Shown here: positions 20,401 to 31,978 of the stretch, piece by piece | Layout of the letters: each line of letters starts with the position of its first letter | How positions within the stretch are numbered: the stretch's first letter is position 1 | Source: Sphingomonas sp. PAMC 26605 | GTDB taxonomy: Bacteria > Pseudomonadota > Alphaproteobacteria > Sphingomonadales > Sphingomonadaceae | Assembly (NCBI RefSeq): GCF_000241485.1 | Contig: NZ_JH584241.1 | Span: 932,185 to 996,184, forward strand | Direction of reading: 5' to 3' | Length of the DNA stretch: 64,000 nt | Made by a program: the position numbers and the translations under genes | Notes under the pieces: model-generated | Database searches by the model: none | Told to the model about the DNA's origin: nothing | Seen by the model: the letters and a program-made list of their open reading frames with translations, nothing else

Positions 20401-21255
20401 GCCTTTGCGCGCTATGCCGCCTGGTCGGCGAGCGGCGATGTCGGCGCGCTTGCCGCGCTCCATGCCGATGCGATCGCCGACAAGACGCAGCACATGGCGA
20501 TGTATACCGAGGGCCATTGGTGGACCGACCGCGTCGAGCAGCCCAACGAGATCCTCCAGCGCGAGCGGCTCGGCGGGATCGCGCTCCGGCGCAACCAGAC
20601 CTGGCCCGGCAATACGGTGAGTTGGCGCTTCGCCGAGCCAGGCGCGGCGGAGCAGGTCGCGATCCTGCTCCCGAACGCGACGACGACGCATTTCCGCGTG
20701 CTCGGCTACAACACGAGCACGACGGTGCAGGCCGCAACGATGACCGCTTGGAACGTCACCGCCGGGCGCTGGTCGATGACACGCGGCACCACGAGCGACG
20801 ACGGAAAGACGATCACCGCAGCCGAAGCGCCCATGGCGATCGCGCTCGAGCGAAGCGCCGGCGTTCCGGTGTCCTTCACCCCGGGGGCGATGACGGTCTA
20901 TGATTTCACGCTCGTCACGCCCACGGCGCCGGTCGAGACTCGGCCGGATCTCGGAATCGGCCGCGACGACATCCGGGTCGAAGGGCGCACGGTGCGGGTC
21001 ACCGTGCATAGCCTCGGTGCGGTGGCAACGCCGCCCGCGCGCGTCTCGCTATGGGGCGATGCGATGATCGCGAGCGTCGCGCTCGCCCCGCTCCCGGCGC
21101 CGAACGATCTGCTGCCGCATACTGCGACCGTCACGCTGACAATCCCGGCAGGCCGCGCCCTGCGCGATCTCGCGGTGCAGGTCGATCCGGTCGATGGCGC
21201 AGCCGAGGTCACGCGACAGAACAACCGCGTCGCGCTCGCCGACCGCGCACGATGA
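17473..21255 (+). CDS. Large secreted LamG-domain protein, function unknown
   Basis: 1260-residue exported protein. A cleavable leader, MRCKLALTSLAAIAVASPAIA, is followed by a concanavalin/LamG-like jelly roll (about residues 28-235, with GTLSFFWRPREP and WKHIAFGWDE...VQLFVDG). Next is a beta-rich middle, then a helical stretch from about 620 to 1010 with many aromatic and acidic residues (VDWWIDHRQVPYGDFGGG, SDDTDLTQQWPG, HFASNWYGGRMMY), and finally a beta-sandwich. The helical part looks like an alpha/alpha-barrel of glycan-active enzymes, but no family was recognised. ATG 17473 overlaps the exuT stop. It is probably a glycoside hydrolase or lyase of this island; that is inference. Confidence 0.75.
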   Translation: MRCKLALTSLAAIAVASPAIAQEKDGLLFRVSADTSLTADVAAGDPVPNFRSNVGVVPDGAIGGAARWADDGYVAWKAPGNMRAGRGTLSFFWRPREPLGQAPFVIFRAGFADHTSWDMAFLRIDWNGHGFDAFVTDANLSRIRVSWTIPQTPAADAWKHIAFGWDETKGVQLFVDGALVARKDQVADLDSGLDQFGLAGRVISPHQVQSRYHFMRGSDLDEIRVYDHLLDPAGIAALAAKREPAAVPADTAGRRTAWLHRYGWDKTLPPVLDAPATMVRKVEFADAKDLKEWMWKGVDGIAETTWPGVYNRSKLPGRDDYFELPDWNVYVEGGKRYDLTVPAGERFNRVEIRGAAYGALSWSNGATSTLLATRAKGVVRSVTTAPERQGGTLRFVNTMQEQPIQELWAYDVRPGAEPAGRFKLSYTIDANASTRIAALGPLETFIAGRYAPDERSTVVALPSAGIKAAVGAGAAGAGAPVQPRTPGLPIVHVLIPASFGDAYPDAPLARAFDYGWQNLHDGLDGIAIDLPALKGSGPIALAIRVKDPIWPARDMIDLSVSVRPGEARTLWLDLRDRILSNDSLYLSVASNDASFDAAAINGAKIRLVFKDRAAALPEHIADRLSQVKDNWGFLVEEHTASKREALYARVFGDIGDLLRVDPDNVLARQYWADIDYRPENMPAFVQPTAPAGVPLWAFRQLEDLKLTKQFVDWWIDHRQVPYGDFGGGISDDTDLTQQWPGLALMGVEPDKINASLRALADASYKNGMRVNGLGYITTDELHAYEEGLNSDAERLYLNWGEPIAIERLMATAKALQGVILKNPAGHVHFASNWYGGRMMYREGAFEWQKPYSWTVLHAPILLGLYNGNAAARGLVTGTVDGWMAHGKQGPDGLWSYPNEINWRSDATRVGDGGGVTTPLQSAWAAWRFTGDVKYLRPIETRIARGGGGALAEFNENAFTALPQGPTLLARAAKGDEAFARYAAWSASGDVGALAALHADAIADKTQHMAMYTEGHWWTDRVEQPNEILQRERLGGIALRRNQTWPGNTVSWRFAEPGAAEQVAILLPNATTTHFRVLGYNTSTTVQAATMTAWNVTAGRWSMTRGTTSDDGKTITAAEAPMAIALERSAGVPVSFTPGAMTVYDFTLVTPTAPVETRPDLGIGRDDIRVEGRTVRVTVHSLGAVATPPARVSLWGDAMIASVALAPLPAPNDLLPHTATVTLTIPAGRALRDLAVQVDPVDGAAEVTRQNNRVALADRAR

Positions 21256-22478
21256 CGACGCGGCGCGCGATGCTCGCGGGCGGCGCTGCGCTCGCGGTGA
21301 CGCCATGGCGGGCCGGAGCGGCCGCGAACGCGCTTCGCACCGCGCTCGACGCCGCACGAGCGCAGCGCGATCCGGTGGTGGCGTTGCGCACGCTGGAGCA
21401 ATTCGAACCGGCATTGCTGCCGCCCGCCGCACGCCTCGATCTGACCACGGCGCGCGCAGGGCTCGCGATCGACGCCGCGATCGCCGCGCGCGGTATCGAT
21501 CCACGCGCCAAACCGGCGGCGACGCGGGACGCCACGCTGCTGACGCTCCTGCTCCGCCGAAAGGTCGGCGACGGAATCGCGCTCGATGCCGTGACGCGGC
21601 GGCTCGAGCAGGAGCGCGCGCAGGCCGAAACGCGCGCCGCCCGGCTCTTCCGCGACATCGGCATAAGCGGTGCGAGCACCGGCGCGTGCTTCACGCGCCT
21701 GTGGCAGGACGCGCACGCGCTCTATCCCGATTCGGATGCCGGTCGCGACGCCGCAGTCGCCGAGATGAACCGATGGCTGGCGCTGTTCGCGGCGGACGTG
21801 CCCGCGCTGATCGGACCGGTACCGCCCTATTGCCGCGATGTCGCGGCGATCCGCCCGAGCGCGGCCGACCTCGCAACGGGCCATGTCGGCGTCCGCACCC
21901 TGCCCACCCCCGGCCATCCCGGCGGCTACATCGTCGATCTCACGCAGGTCCGCGATCGCCCGCGCTGGACGCTGCCGAGCGTCGTCGCGCACGAACTGCT
22001 GCCCGGCCACATGATCCAGCTCCCGATCGAGGCGCTCGCCGATCCGCATCCGCTGCGGCTCGATTACGCACCGTGCTTTCCGGAAGGCTGGAGCATCGCG
22101 ATCGAACAGGCGATCGCCGACACCGGCGCTTATGCGCACGATCCACGCGCCGCGCTCGGCCAGCTGCACTGGCGATTGTTCCGGATCGGCCGCGCGCTGG
22201 TCGACCTCGCGATCCACTGCCAAGGCCAGTCGCTCGATGCGGCGCGCGCGCAGCTCGTCGCGTGGCAGGGCGAGCCCGTCGCCTTCGCGCCGTTCGACGC
22301 CGATCTCGCACGGATCGCGCACGATCCGATGACGCGCACCGCCGAGATGCTGGCCGCGCTGGCGATCGAGGACGGCGCGCGCGGGCGCAGCGGTGCCGCG
22401 CTCCGCCGCTATCATCAGGCGCTGCTGATCGACGGCCGGATGCGCAGCGAGGAGATCGGCCGGCGCGCCGAAACGTGA
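21252..22478 (+). CDS. DUF885 family protein, exported
   Basis: 408-residue protein that starts MTTRRAMLAGGAALAV, a leader with twin arginines. It carries VVAHELLPGHMIQL near residues 244-257, the HExxPGH zinc-site pattern of DUF885, with EGWSIAIEQ later supplying a likely third ligand. Members are thought to be metallopeptidase-like. The ATG overlaps the stop of the LamG gene, and a hairpin follows its own stop, so it is the last gene of the plus-strand island. Its substrate is not known. Confidence 0.8.
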   Translation: MTTRRAMLAGGAALAVTPWRAGAAANALRTALDAARAQRDPVVALRTLEQFEPALLPPAARLDLTTARAGLAIDAAIAARGIDPRAKPAATRDATLLTLLLRRKVGDGIALDAVTRRLEQERAQAETRAARLFRDIGISGASTGACFTRLWQDAHALYPDSDAGRDAAVAEMNRWLALFAADVPALIGPVPPYCRDVAAIRPSAADLATGHVGVRTLPTPGHPGGYIVDLTQVRDRPRWTLPSVVAHELLPGHMIQLPIEALADPHPLRLDYAPCFPEGWSIAIEQAIADTGAYAHDPRAALGQLHWRLFRIGRALVDLAIHCQGQSLDAARAQLVAWQGEPVAFAPFDADLARIAHDPMTRTAEMLAALAIEDGARGRSGAALRRYHQALLIDGRMRSEEIGRRAET

Positions 22479-22494
22479 CGGACGCCACCGTCCG
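22479..22494 (+). terminator. Hairpin after the DUF885 gene
   Basis: CGGACG-CCAC-CGTCCG forms a 6-bp stem directly after the TGA at 22476-22478. No T-run follows, so termination is only possible. It marks the end of the uronate island before the photosynthesis promoter. Confidence 0.5.
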
Positions 22495-22511
22495 CCCCAC
22501 GATCGACCGAG

Positions 22512-22529
22512 TGTCAAAGTGTCTGGACA
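22512..22529. promoter_or_regulatory. PpsR/CrtJ box upstream of cytochrome c
   Basis: TGTCAAAGTGTCTGGACA fits TGT-N12-ACA exactly. It lies 66 bases before the start of the cytochrome c gene and is the leftmost such box. It places that cytochrome in the photosynthesis regulon and sets the left limit of the cluster. Confidence 0.75.
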
Positions 22530-22594
22530 GACATGCCCCGATAGTGTCGAATACGCCAAGCGGGAGAGTCTAAACGACCAACAGGAGCAGGATC

Positions 22595-23152
22595 ATGCGC
22601 ACACCATCAACGATGCGGATTGGCCACCTTATCTTCGGCGTTTCGTGCGCCGCGCTCGCGATGACGGCGTTCGCAAAAAAGACCGAAGACACCAGCACCA
22701 GTACGACGACTGAAACCACCGCGGCGGCCACGACGCCGGCCGCGGCACCCGCCGGCGCGCCGGCAACGACGCCAGGCGCCGCTGCGCCCGCGGTCGCCGC
22801 TGACAATACCGACACGATCGCCGGGGTGAAGCTCGCCGCCTATACGGGCGACGCGAAGAAGGGCGAGGCCGACTTCCTTACCTGCAAGACATGCCATGCG
22901 ATCGAAGCGGGGGTGAACAAGATCGGGCCGTCGCTGCACGGAGTCGTCGGGCGCAAGGCCGGGATCATCCCCGGCTTCGTCTATTCGACCGCCAACAAGA
23001 ATAGCGGCATCACCTGGACCGAGGACAAGCTCTTCCAGTATCTCGAGAATCCGCAGCGCGTCGTGCCGGGGACCAAGATGACCTTCGCGGGCTGGCCGAC
23101 CGACCCGCAGAAGCGCGCCGACGTCATCGCCTATCTCAAGGCGAATTCCTGA
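22595..23152 (+). CDS. Class I cytochrome c, probable electron donor to the reaction centre
   Basis: 185-residue c-type cytochrome with an N-terminal hydrophobic segment (residues 8-27), then about 45 residues rich in Thr, Ala and Pro, then a haem domain. Haem binds at CKTCH (97-101) and the likely sixth ligand is Met162 in PGTKMTF. The domain resembles mitochondrial/c2-type cytochromes (GPSLHGVVGRKAG, GFVYSTANKNSGITW). AGGAG precedes the ATG. If AFA is not cut, the protein is membrane-anchored on a flexible linker like cytochrome cy; if cut, it is soluble. The PpsR box and location support a role in photosynthetic electron transfer. Confidence 0.87.
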   Translation: MRTPSTMRIGHLIFGVSCAALAMTAFAKKTEDTSTSTTTETTAAATTPAAAPAGAPATTPGAAAPAVAADNTDTIAGVKLAAYTGDAKKGEADFLTCKTCHAIEAGVNKIGPSLHGVVGRKAGIIPGFVYSTANKNSGITWTEDKLFQYLENPQRVVPGTKMTFAGWPTDPQKRADVIAYLKANS

Positions 23153-23169
23153 CGCTCGCGTGATCACGG

Positions 23170-23197
23170 GCCGTCGCGGGGCCAGCCCCGCGACGGC
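23170..23197. terminator. Bidirectional hairpin terminator
   Basis: A perfect 12-bp stem (GCCGTCGCGGGG and its complement) with a CCAG loop lies between the convergent cytochrome c gene and the small membrane protein gene. It has no clear U-tract, but the position between two converging stops fits a shared terminator. Confidence 0.65.
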
Positions 23198-23230
23198 GCG
23201 GATCGCACCGTCGCCGCCGGATCAGCCGGA

Positions 23231-23500
23231 TCAGCCGGCGCGGCGCGTGCGTGACATCACGTCCGCCAGATGCGCCGGGAACGACAGCGCCAGCGCCAAG
23301 GCAACCCATGGCCAGGCGAGCCCGATCAACGCCGCACGCACCGCCAGCAGCAAGGCCGCGCCCGGCAAGAGGCACAGCACCGCGGCGCCCGGCGGCCAGT
23401 TGCGCCATCGCACCAGCCAGACCGCCTCGACCAGCAGCACGCCGAGAATCACGTCGATCGCATGCCCCTGCGCATAGAGCCAGGTCGCGACCCCGTTCAC
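23231..23500 (-). CDS. Small membrane protein at the end of the bchG-bchP-tspO operon
   Basis: 89-residue protein starting at GTG (VNGVATWLYAQG) and overlapping the tspO stop by GTGA. It has about three hydrophobic segments (AIDVILGVLLVEAVWLV, GAAVLCLLPGAALLLAVRAAL, WPWVALALALSF) and a short basic C-terminus. No family was recognised. Its tight coupling to a bacteriochlorophyll operon suggests a membrane role linked to photosynthesis. The frame stays open upstream through tspO, but the residues there look like a shadow of tspO. Confidence 0.7.
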   Translation of the reverse strand: MNGVATWLYAQGHAIDVILGVLLVEAVWLVRWRNWPPGAAVLCLLPGAALLLAVRAALIGLAWPWVALALALSFPAHLADVMSRTRRAG

Positions 23501-24000
23501 CCGAACGGGCCGTTGAGCCGCGCGATCGTCATCGTCAGATAGCCCGCGAAAGTGACCCCGCCGAGATACGGCAGCAGCAGCAAGGCGGCAGCAAGCGAGC
23601 GCGGCCACAGCGTATAGATCCACAGCGCGATCGCGACCCACCACGCCACCGCGTCGATCGCCGCCCAATCGGGCCGGTGGAGCCGGAAGAACAACAGACT
23701 CCACACGATGTTGAGCAAGCCGCTGAGCGCGAACAGCCCGATCATCCACTCGGCGCCGTGCCGATCGGGGATCGCGCGCCAGCCGGTGACCGCGGCGCAG
23801 GCGGTGATCAGATAGAGCGTCGTCCAAGCGACGCCATAGGCCGCGTCGGGCGGCGACCAGCGCGGCTGCGCAAGGCCATGATACCAGGCGCCGGTTTCGG
23901 TGATCGTCCCGCCCATCACCACGACGACCAGCGCGGCGAGCGCCGCGGCCGCGACCGGCAAGCCCCAGGCGGGGTGCAGCAGGGGCGCGTGGCGCCTCAT
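23497..24000 (-). CDS. tspO: TspO/MBR family tryptophan-rich sensory protein (copy 1)
   Basis: 167-residue membrane protein with five hydrophobic segments. It has the family features GAWYHGLAQPRWSPPDAAYGVAWTTLY, NIVWSLLFFRLHRPDWA, and a late NGPFG end matching TspO proteins. TspO binds porphyrins and haem, and in Rhodobacter sphaeroides it modulates photosynthesis gene expression. The ATG overlaps the bchP stop (ATGA). A second copy lies at 63192-63659; the two share a layout but differ in sequence. Confidence 0.88.
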   Translation of the reverse strand: MRRHAPLLHPAWGLPVAAAALAALVVVVMGGTITETGAWYHGLAQPRWSPPDAAYGVAWTTLYLITACAAVTGWRAIPDRHGAEWMIGLFALSGLLNIVWSLLFFRLHRPDWAAIDAVAWWVAIALWIYTLWPRSLAAALLLLPYLGGVTFAGYLTMTIARLNGPFG

Positions 24001-25214
24001 GCCGGCGCCAGCCCGAGCAGATGGCGCATGTCCTTGAGGAAGATCCGGAGATGCGCGGCGGGCTCGGCGCGGACGAGCCGCTTGTGCATATAGGCGTCCC
24101 AGGTCAGCCGCTGGACATCGGGATCGGCACACATTTTGACGAAGCGCTCGCGCCGCTTGTCATTGGCGTACCAGAAATATTGCAGGATCCCGAGAATCCA
24201 GAACACCCGGCCATGCGCCCGCAGAAAGCGTTTGCGCGCCTGTCGTAGCGCCGCCGCCTTGCCCGTCGCGAGATAGGCCTCGATCGCTTCGGCGGCATAA
24301 CGCCCCCCCGCCATCGCGTAATAGATGCCTTCACCCGAGGCGGGTGCGACGACGCCCGCGGCGTCGCCCGCGACGAGCACGTCGCGGCCATTGTCCCAGC
24401 GCTTGAGCGGCTTGAGCGGGATCGGCGCGCCTTCGCAGCGCAGCGTCTCACAGGCATCGAGCCCGGTCTGCGCGCGCAGCGCGGCGACCGATGCGCGCAG
24501 GCCGAACCCTTTGCGCGCGCTGCCGACGCCGATGCTCGCAGTGTCGCCGTGCGGAAACACCCAGGCGTAGAAATCGGGCGAATGCTTGCCCTGATAGAAG
24601 ACGTCGCAGCGCGCCGGGTCGAAATCGATGCCGCGGTCACCCCCGCCATCGCCCCCGCCATCGCCATCGCCGCCGCGCGGTGCGGCGATGATCTCGTGAT
24701 AGGCGAAGACGCATGGCACCGGCGGTACGCCGACGAGTTGCGTCCGCGCCACTTCCGACCGCGCGCCGTCGGCACCGATCACGCAGCGCGTCGCGATCCG
24801 CTGCTCGGCCTCGCCGCGCGTCGCGCGCACGACGACGACCGGATGCCCGGCGTCGCGCTCGATCCGCACGAAGCGGCCTGTCAACCGCTCGGCCCCCGCG
24901 ATGGCGGCGCGCGCGCGCAGCCATTCGTCGAAATCGGCGCGATCGACCAATCCGACAAAGCCGTCGCCGACAGGCATGTCGACCACTTTGGCCGAGGGGG
25001 CGACCATCCGCGCGGAGGTCGCGCGCGCGACGAGCAGATGCTCGGGGATCGCGAAATCGGCGATCGCGCGCGGCGGTATCGCCCCGCCGCACGGCTTGAT
25101 CCGCCCGCCGCGGTCGAGCAGCAGCACGCGCCGCCCGCTTTGCGCGAGATCGGTCGCGGCGATCGCGCCGGCGGGCCCCCCGCCGATAACGACGCAATCG
25201 AAGTCGGGGGTCAT
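23997..25214 (-). CDS. bchP: Geranylgeranyl diphosphate / geranylgeranyl-bacteriochlorophyll reductase
   Basis: Flavoprotein of 405 residues that reduces the geranylgeranyl tail to phytyl. The N-terminus is MTPDFDCVVIGGGPAGAIAA (FAD-binding GxGxxG type), followed by GGRIKPCGGAIPPRAI, characteristic of BchP, and DVLVAGDAAGVVAPASGEGIYYA near residue 290. An unusual run of Gly and Asp (about residues 179-193) comes from a short tandem DNA repeat. Both ends overlap neighbours by ATGA, so it is translated together with the PucC-like gene and tspO. Confidence 0.95.
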   Translation of the reverse strand: MTPDFDCVVIGGGPAGAIAATDLAQSGRRVLLLDRGGRIKPCGGAIPPRAIADFAIPEHLLVARATSARMVAPSAKVVDMPVGDGFVGLVDRADFDEWLRARAAIAGAERLTGRFVRIERDAGHPVVVVRATRGEAEQRIATRCVIGADGARSEVARTQLVGVPPVPCVFAYHEIIAAPRGGDGDGGGDGGGDRGIDFDPARCDVFYQGKHSPDFYAWVFPHGDTASIGVGSARKGFGLRASVAALRAQTGLDACETLRCEGAPIPLKPLKRWDNGRDVLVAGDAAGVVAPASGEGIYYAMAGGRYAAEAIEAYLATGKAAALRQARKRFLRAHGRVFWILGILQYFWYANDKRRERFVKMCADPDVQRLTWDAYMHKRLVRAEPAAHLRIFLKDMRHLLGLAPA

Positions 25215-26518
25215 ATCGCCACCTCGCGGCCGATCGCGCCGACGCGGCGCGGGACGTCGATCGCCAGCGCAGCGGCGAGCAGGAACAGCACCGCCTCGGC
25301 GCCGAAGACGAGCATGAAGGTCTCGGGCAGCGATCCGATCAGCGCACGGCCCGCATCGACCGCGACCGCCCCGGTCAGCCCGCCCAATCCGAACGCGATC
25401 GCTTGCGCCGCCCCCCACACGCCCATCCGCAACCCCGCCTGCGAATCGCCGTCGGCGCCCGCCAGCGCCATCATCGCGCCGATCGCGGCGACCGCGAACA
25501 CGCCGTTGGCGAAGCCGAGCGCGAAGATATTGGCGAGGATCGGCCAGCCCGGCCCGACGCGCGCGGCGAGCGCGAGCCCGCCCAGCGCCAGCGCCGAGCC
25601 GAAGCAGCCGCCGACGATCCAGCGCTGCAACCCCCCGCCGCGCCGCGTGTCGAACGCCCCGCCGCCGACTCCGGCAAGGATCATCCCGAGCAGCACGCCG
25701 CCATGCTGGATCCCCGAGATCTGCGTCGATTGGCTCGGCGTCATGCCGAAGCGCAAGCCGGTGAACGGCTCGAGGATCAGATCCTGCATCGCATAAGCGA
25801 GCATCGACATGAAGACGAAGCCGGTGAAGCCGCGCGCGCGCCGATCGGCCCAGAGTGCGGCAAGCGCCGGGCGCAAGGGTGCGGGCGGCTGGCGCGGGAC
25901 GCCGGCTGCGGCTTGGCCGACACCTTCGACGCCCCAGATCGCGAGCGTCGCGATCACCACCGCCGCCCCGGCAATGCCATCCACCACCGATTGCAGCCGC
26001 GCGAACGAGAAGGGATCGACGAGCTTGCCGGCGACCCCCGCCGACACCGCGATCCCGGCGACCATCATGATCCAGGTGATCGCCGCAGCCGCCGCGCGGC
26101 GTTCGGGGGCGACGCGCGTCGCGAGCACCGCCAGCAGCGACGTCCCGGCGGCACCGACGCCCGCGCCGATCAGCGTGAAGCCGAGCACGGACAGCGCTAC
26201 GCCCAACGCCGCCGAGCGCGGCATGATCCCGATCGCCGCGACCGCGAGCATCGCGCCGCCCGCGAGCACGACCATCCCGCCGATCACCCACGGCGTCCGC
26301 CGCCGCCCGGCGTCGGAGCCATGCCCCCAGAGCGGGCGCGCGAGCTGCACCGCATAATGCCACGCGACCAGTCCCGCCGGGAGCGCCGCAGGCAGCGCAT
26401 ATTCGACGACCATCACGCGGTTGAGCAGCGAGGTCGCCAGCATCACGATCGCGCCGATCGCGCTTTGCACCAGCCCGAGGCGGACGATGCCGATCCAGCC
26501 AAGGCCGGCGCGCGTCAC
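25211..26518 (-). CDS. PucC/LhaA-family transporter-like protein of the bchG-bchP operon
   Basis: 435-residue membrane protein of the major-facilitator-like BCD family (about 12 segments). It starts at GTG (VTRAGLGWIGIVRLGLVQ), shows SLLNRVMVVEYALPAALPAGLV and FMSMLAYAMQDLILEPF, and matches the family that includes PucC, LhaA and Orf428-type assembly factors. In many phototrophs a member is encoded between bchP and bchG. No pucBA genes are visible, so a role in LH1 assembly or bacteriochlorophyll delivery is more likely than LH2. GTGA overlap with bchG, ATGA overlap with bchP. Confidence 0.9.
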   Translation of the reverse strand: MTRAGLGWIGIVRLGLVQSAIGAIVMLATSLLNRVMVVEYALPAALPAGLVAWHYAVQLARPLWGHGSDAGRRRTPWVIGGMVVLAGGAMLAVAAIGIMPRSAALGVALSVLGFTLIGAGVGAAGTSLLAVLATRVAPERRAAAAAITWIMMVAGIAVSAGVAGKLVDPFSFARLQSVVDGIAGAAVVIATLAIWGVEGVGQAAAGVPRQPPAPLRPALAALWADRRARGFTGFVFMSMLAYAMQDLILEPFTGLRFGMTPSQSTQISGIQHGGVLLGMILAGVGGGAFDTRRGGGLQRWIVGGCFGSALALGGLALAARVGPGWPILANIFALGFANGVFAVAAIGAMMALAGADGDSQAGLRMGVWGAAQAIAFGLGGLTGAVAVDAGRALIGSLPETFMLVFGAEAVLFLLAAALAIDVPRRVGAIGREVAI

Positions 26519-27426
26519 AGCCCGAGCACTCCGCCGAGCGCGAGCGCCGTCGCGAGCATGCCGAGCACGTAGAGGCTCGTCCCCGTCGCATTGTACCACG
26601 GCGTGAAGCGCAGCGGATCGCGCAGCAACCGCGCCATCAAGGCGAGCTGCCCGACGAGCAACGCGGCGATCACGGCGGCGACGAGCTGATGCTGCCAGTG
26701 CAGCAACAGCGCGACCACGGCGCATTGCGGGACGACCATCACGACGCACGCCAGCCGCGCCGCCCGATCGACGCCGAGCGTCGCGGGTAGCGAGCGGATC
26801 CCCATCGCGCGGTCACCCGCGACCGCCTTGAAGTCGTTGAGCGTCATGATCCCGAACGCGCCGGCGCTGTAGAGCAGCAGGATCGCCATGATCCGCCGCG
26901 ACGGAAAAGCCCCGGCCATCGCGGCGGCGCCGGTGAACCAGGTCAGCCCCTCATAGGTCAGTGCGACCGCGCTCGGCCCCCAGATGCCGCTTTGCTTCAG
27001 CCGCAAGGGCGGCGCGCTATAGGCCCAGGCAAAGGCCAGGCCGAGGCAGGTCGCGGCAAAGACCCAGCGATCGGTCGCCGCCGCCACGAGCAGCGCTGCG
27101 CCGGTGCCGATCACCGCGATCCACAAACCCCATTGACCCGCGATCCGGCCCGACGGGATCGGGCGGCCGGGCTCGTTGATCGCATCGACATGGCGATCGA
27201 ACCAGTCGTTGACCGCCTGGCTGGTGCCGCACACCAGCGGCCCGACCAGGGCAATCCCCGCGATCAGAAACGGCCAGCGGCTAGAAAGCGGTATCCCGGC
27301 CGACGCGACGCCGCACAGAAACGCCCAGATCGGCGGAAACCAGGTGATCGGCTTGAGCAGCTCGACGACATCGCGGAACCGCGGAGGCTGCGCAGCAGCG
27401 AGCGAAAGAGTCGTCACACGTGCCAT
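26515..27426 (-). CDS. bchG: Bacteriochlorophyll synthase (prenyltransferase)
   Basis: 303-residue UbiA-family membrane enzyme that esterifies bacteriochlorophyllide a with the geranylgeranyl or phytyl chain. It has the aspartate-rich motif CGTSQAVNDWFDRHVDAINE followed by PGRPIPSGRI, YSAPPLRLKQSGIWG, and the second motif TLNDFKAVAGDRAMGIRSLP. The start MARVTTLSLAAAQPP lies downstream of a PpsR-like box, so it is the first gene of its operon. Confidence 0.95.
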   Translation of the reverse strand: MARVTTLSLAAAQPPRFRDVVELLKPITWFPPIWAFLCGVASAGIPLSSRWPFLIAGIALVGPLVCGTSQAVNDWFDRHVDAINEPGRPIPSGRIAGQWGLWIAVIGTGAALLVAAATDRWVFAATCLGLAFAWAYSAPPLRLKQSGIWGPSAVALTYEGLTWFTGAAAMAGAFPSRRIMAILLLYSAGAFGIMTLNDFKAVAGDRAMGIRSLPATLGVDRAARLACVVMVVPQCAVVALLLHWQHQLVAAVIAALLVGQLALMARLLRDPLRFTPWYNATGTSLYVLGMLATALALGGVLGL

Positions 27427-27455
27427 CAGACGAGGCTATGGCGACGCCGCGGCGT

Positions 27456-27473
27456 CGTCAAATTATTTTGACA
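27456..27473. promoter_or_regulatory. PpsR-like box upstream of bchG
   Basis: On the coding (minus) strand this reads TGTCAAAATAATTTGACG, i.e. TGT-N12-ACG, one base from the consensus and AT-rich in the middle. Next to it is a second dyad, TTGACA-N7-TGTCAA (27468-27486). Its minus strand contains a TTGACA that could be a -35 element. Control of the bchG operon by the adjacent PpsR is the natural reading. Confidence 0.65.
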
Positions 27474-27501
27474 ATGCCGATGTCAATATTTGTTGTCGGC
27501 C

Positions 27502-31938
<4,437 letters not shown>

Positions 31939-31978
31939 GCGGCGCCCGCGCCCGCGCTTCCGGCCTCCGGTGGCTGCC

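Noticed and set aside
25211-26518. Naming this gene pucC of an LH2 operon
   Set aside because: No pucBA genes are present; the gene lies in the bchG-bchP operon, so only the family was named.
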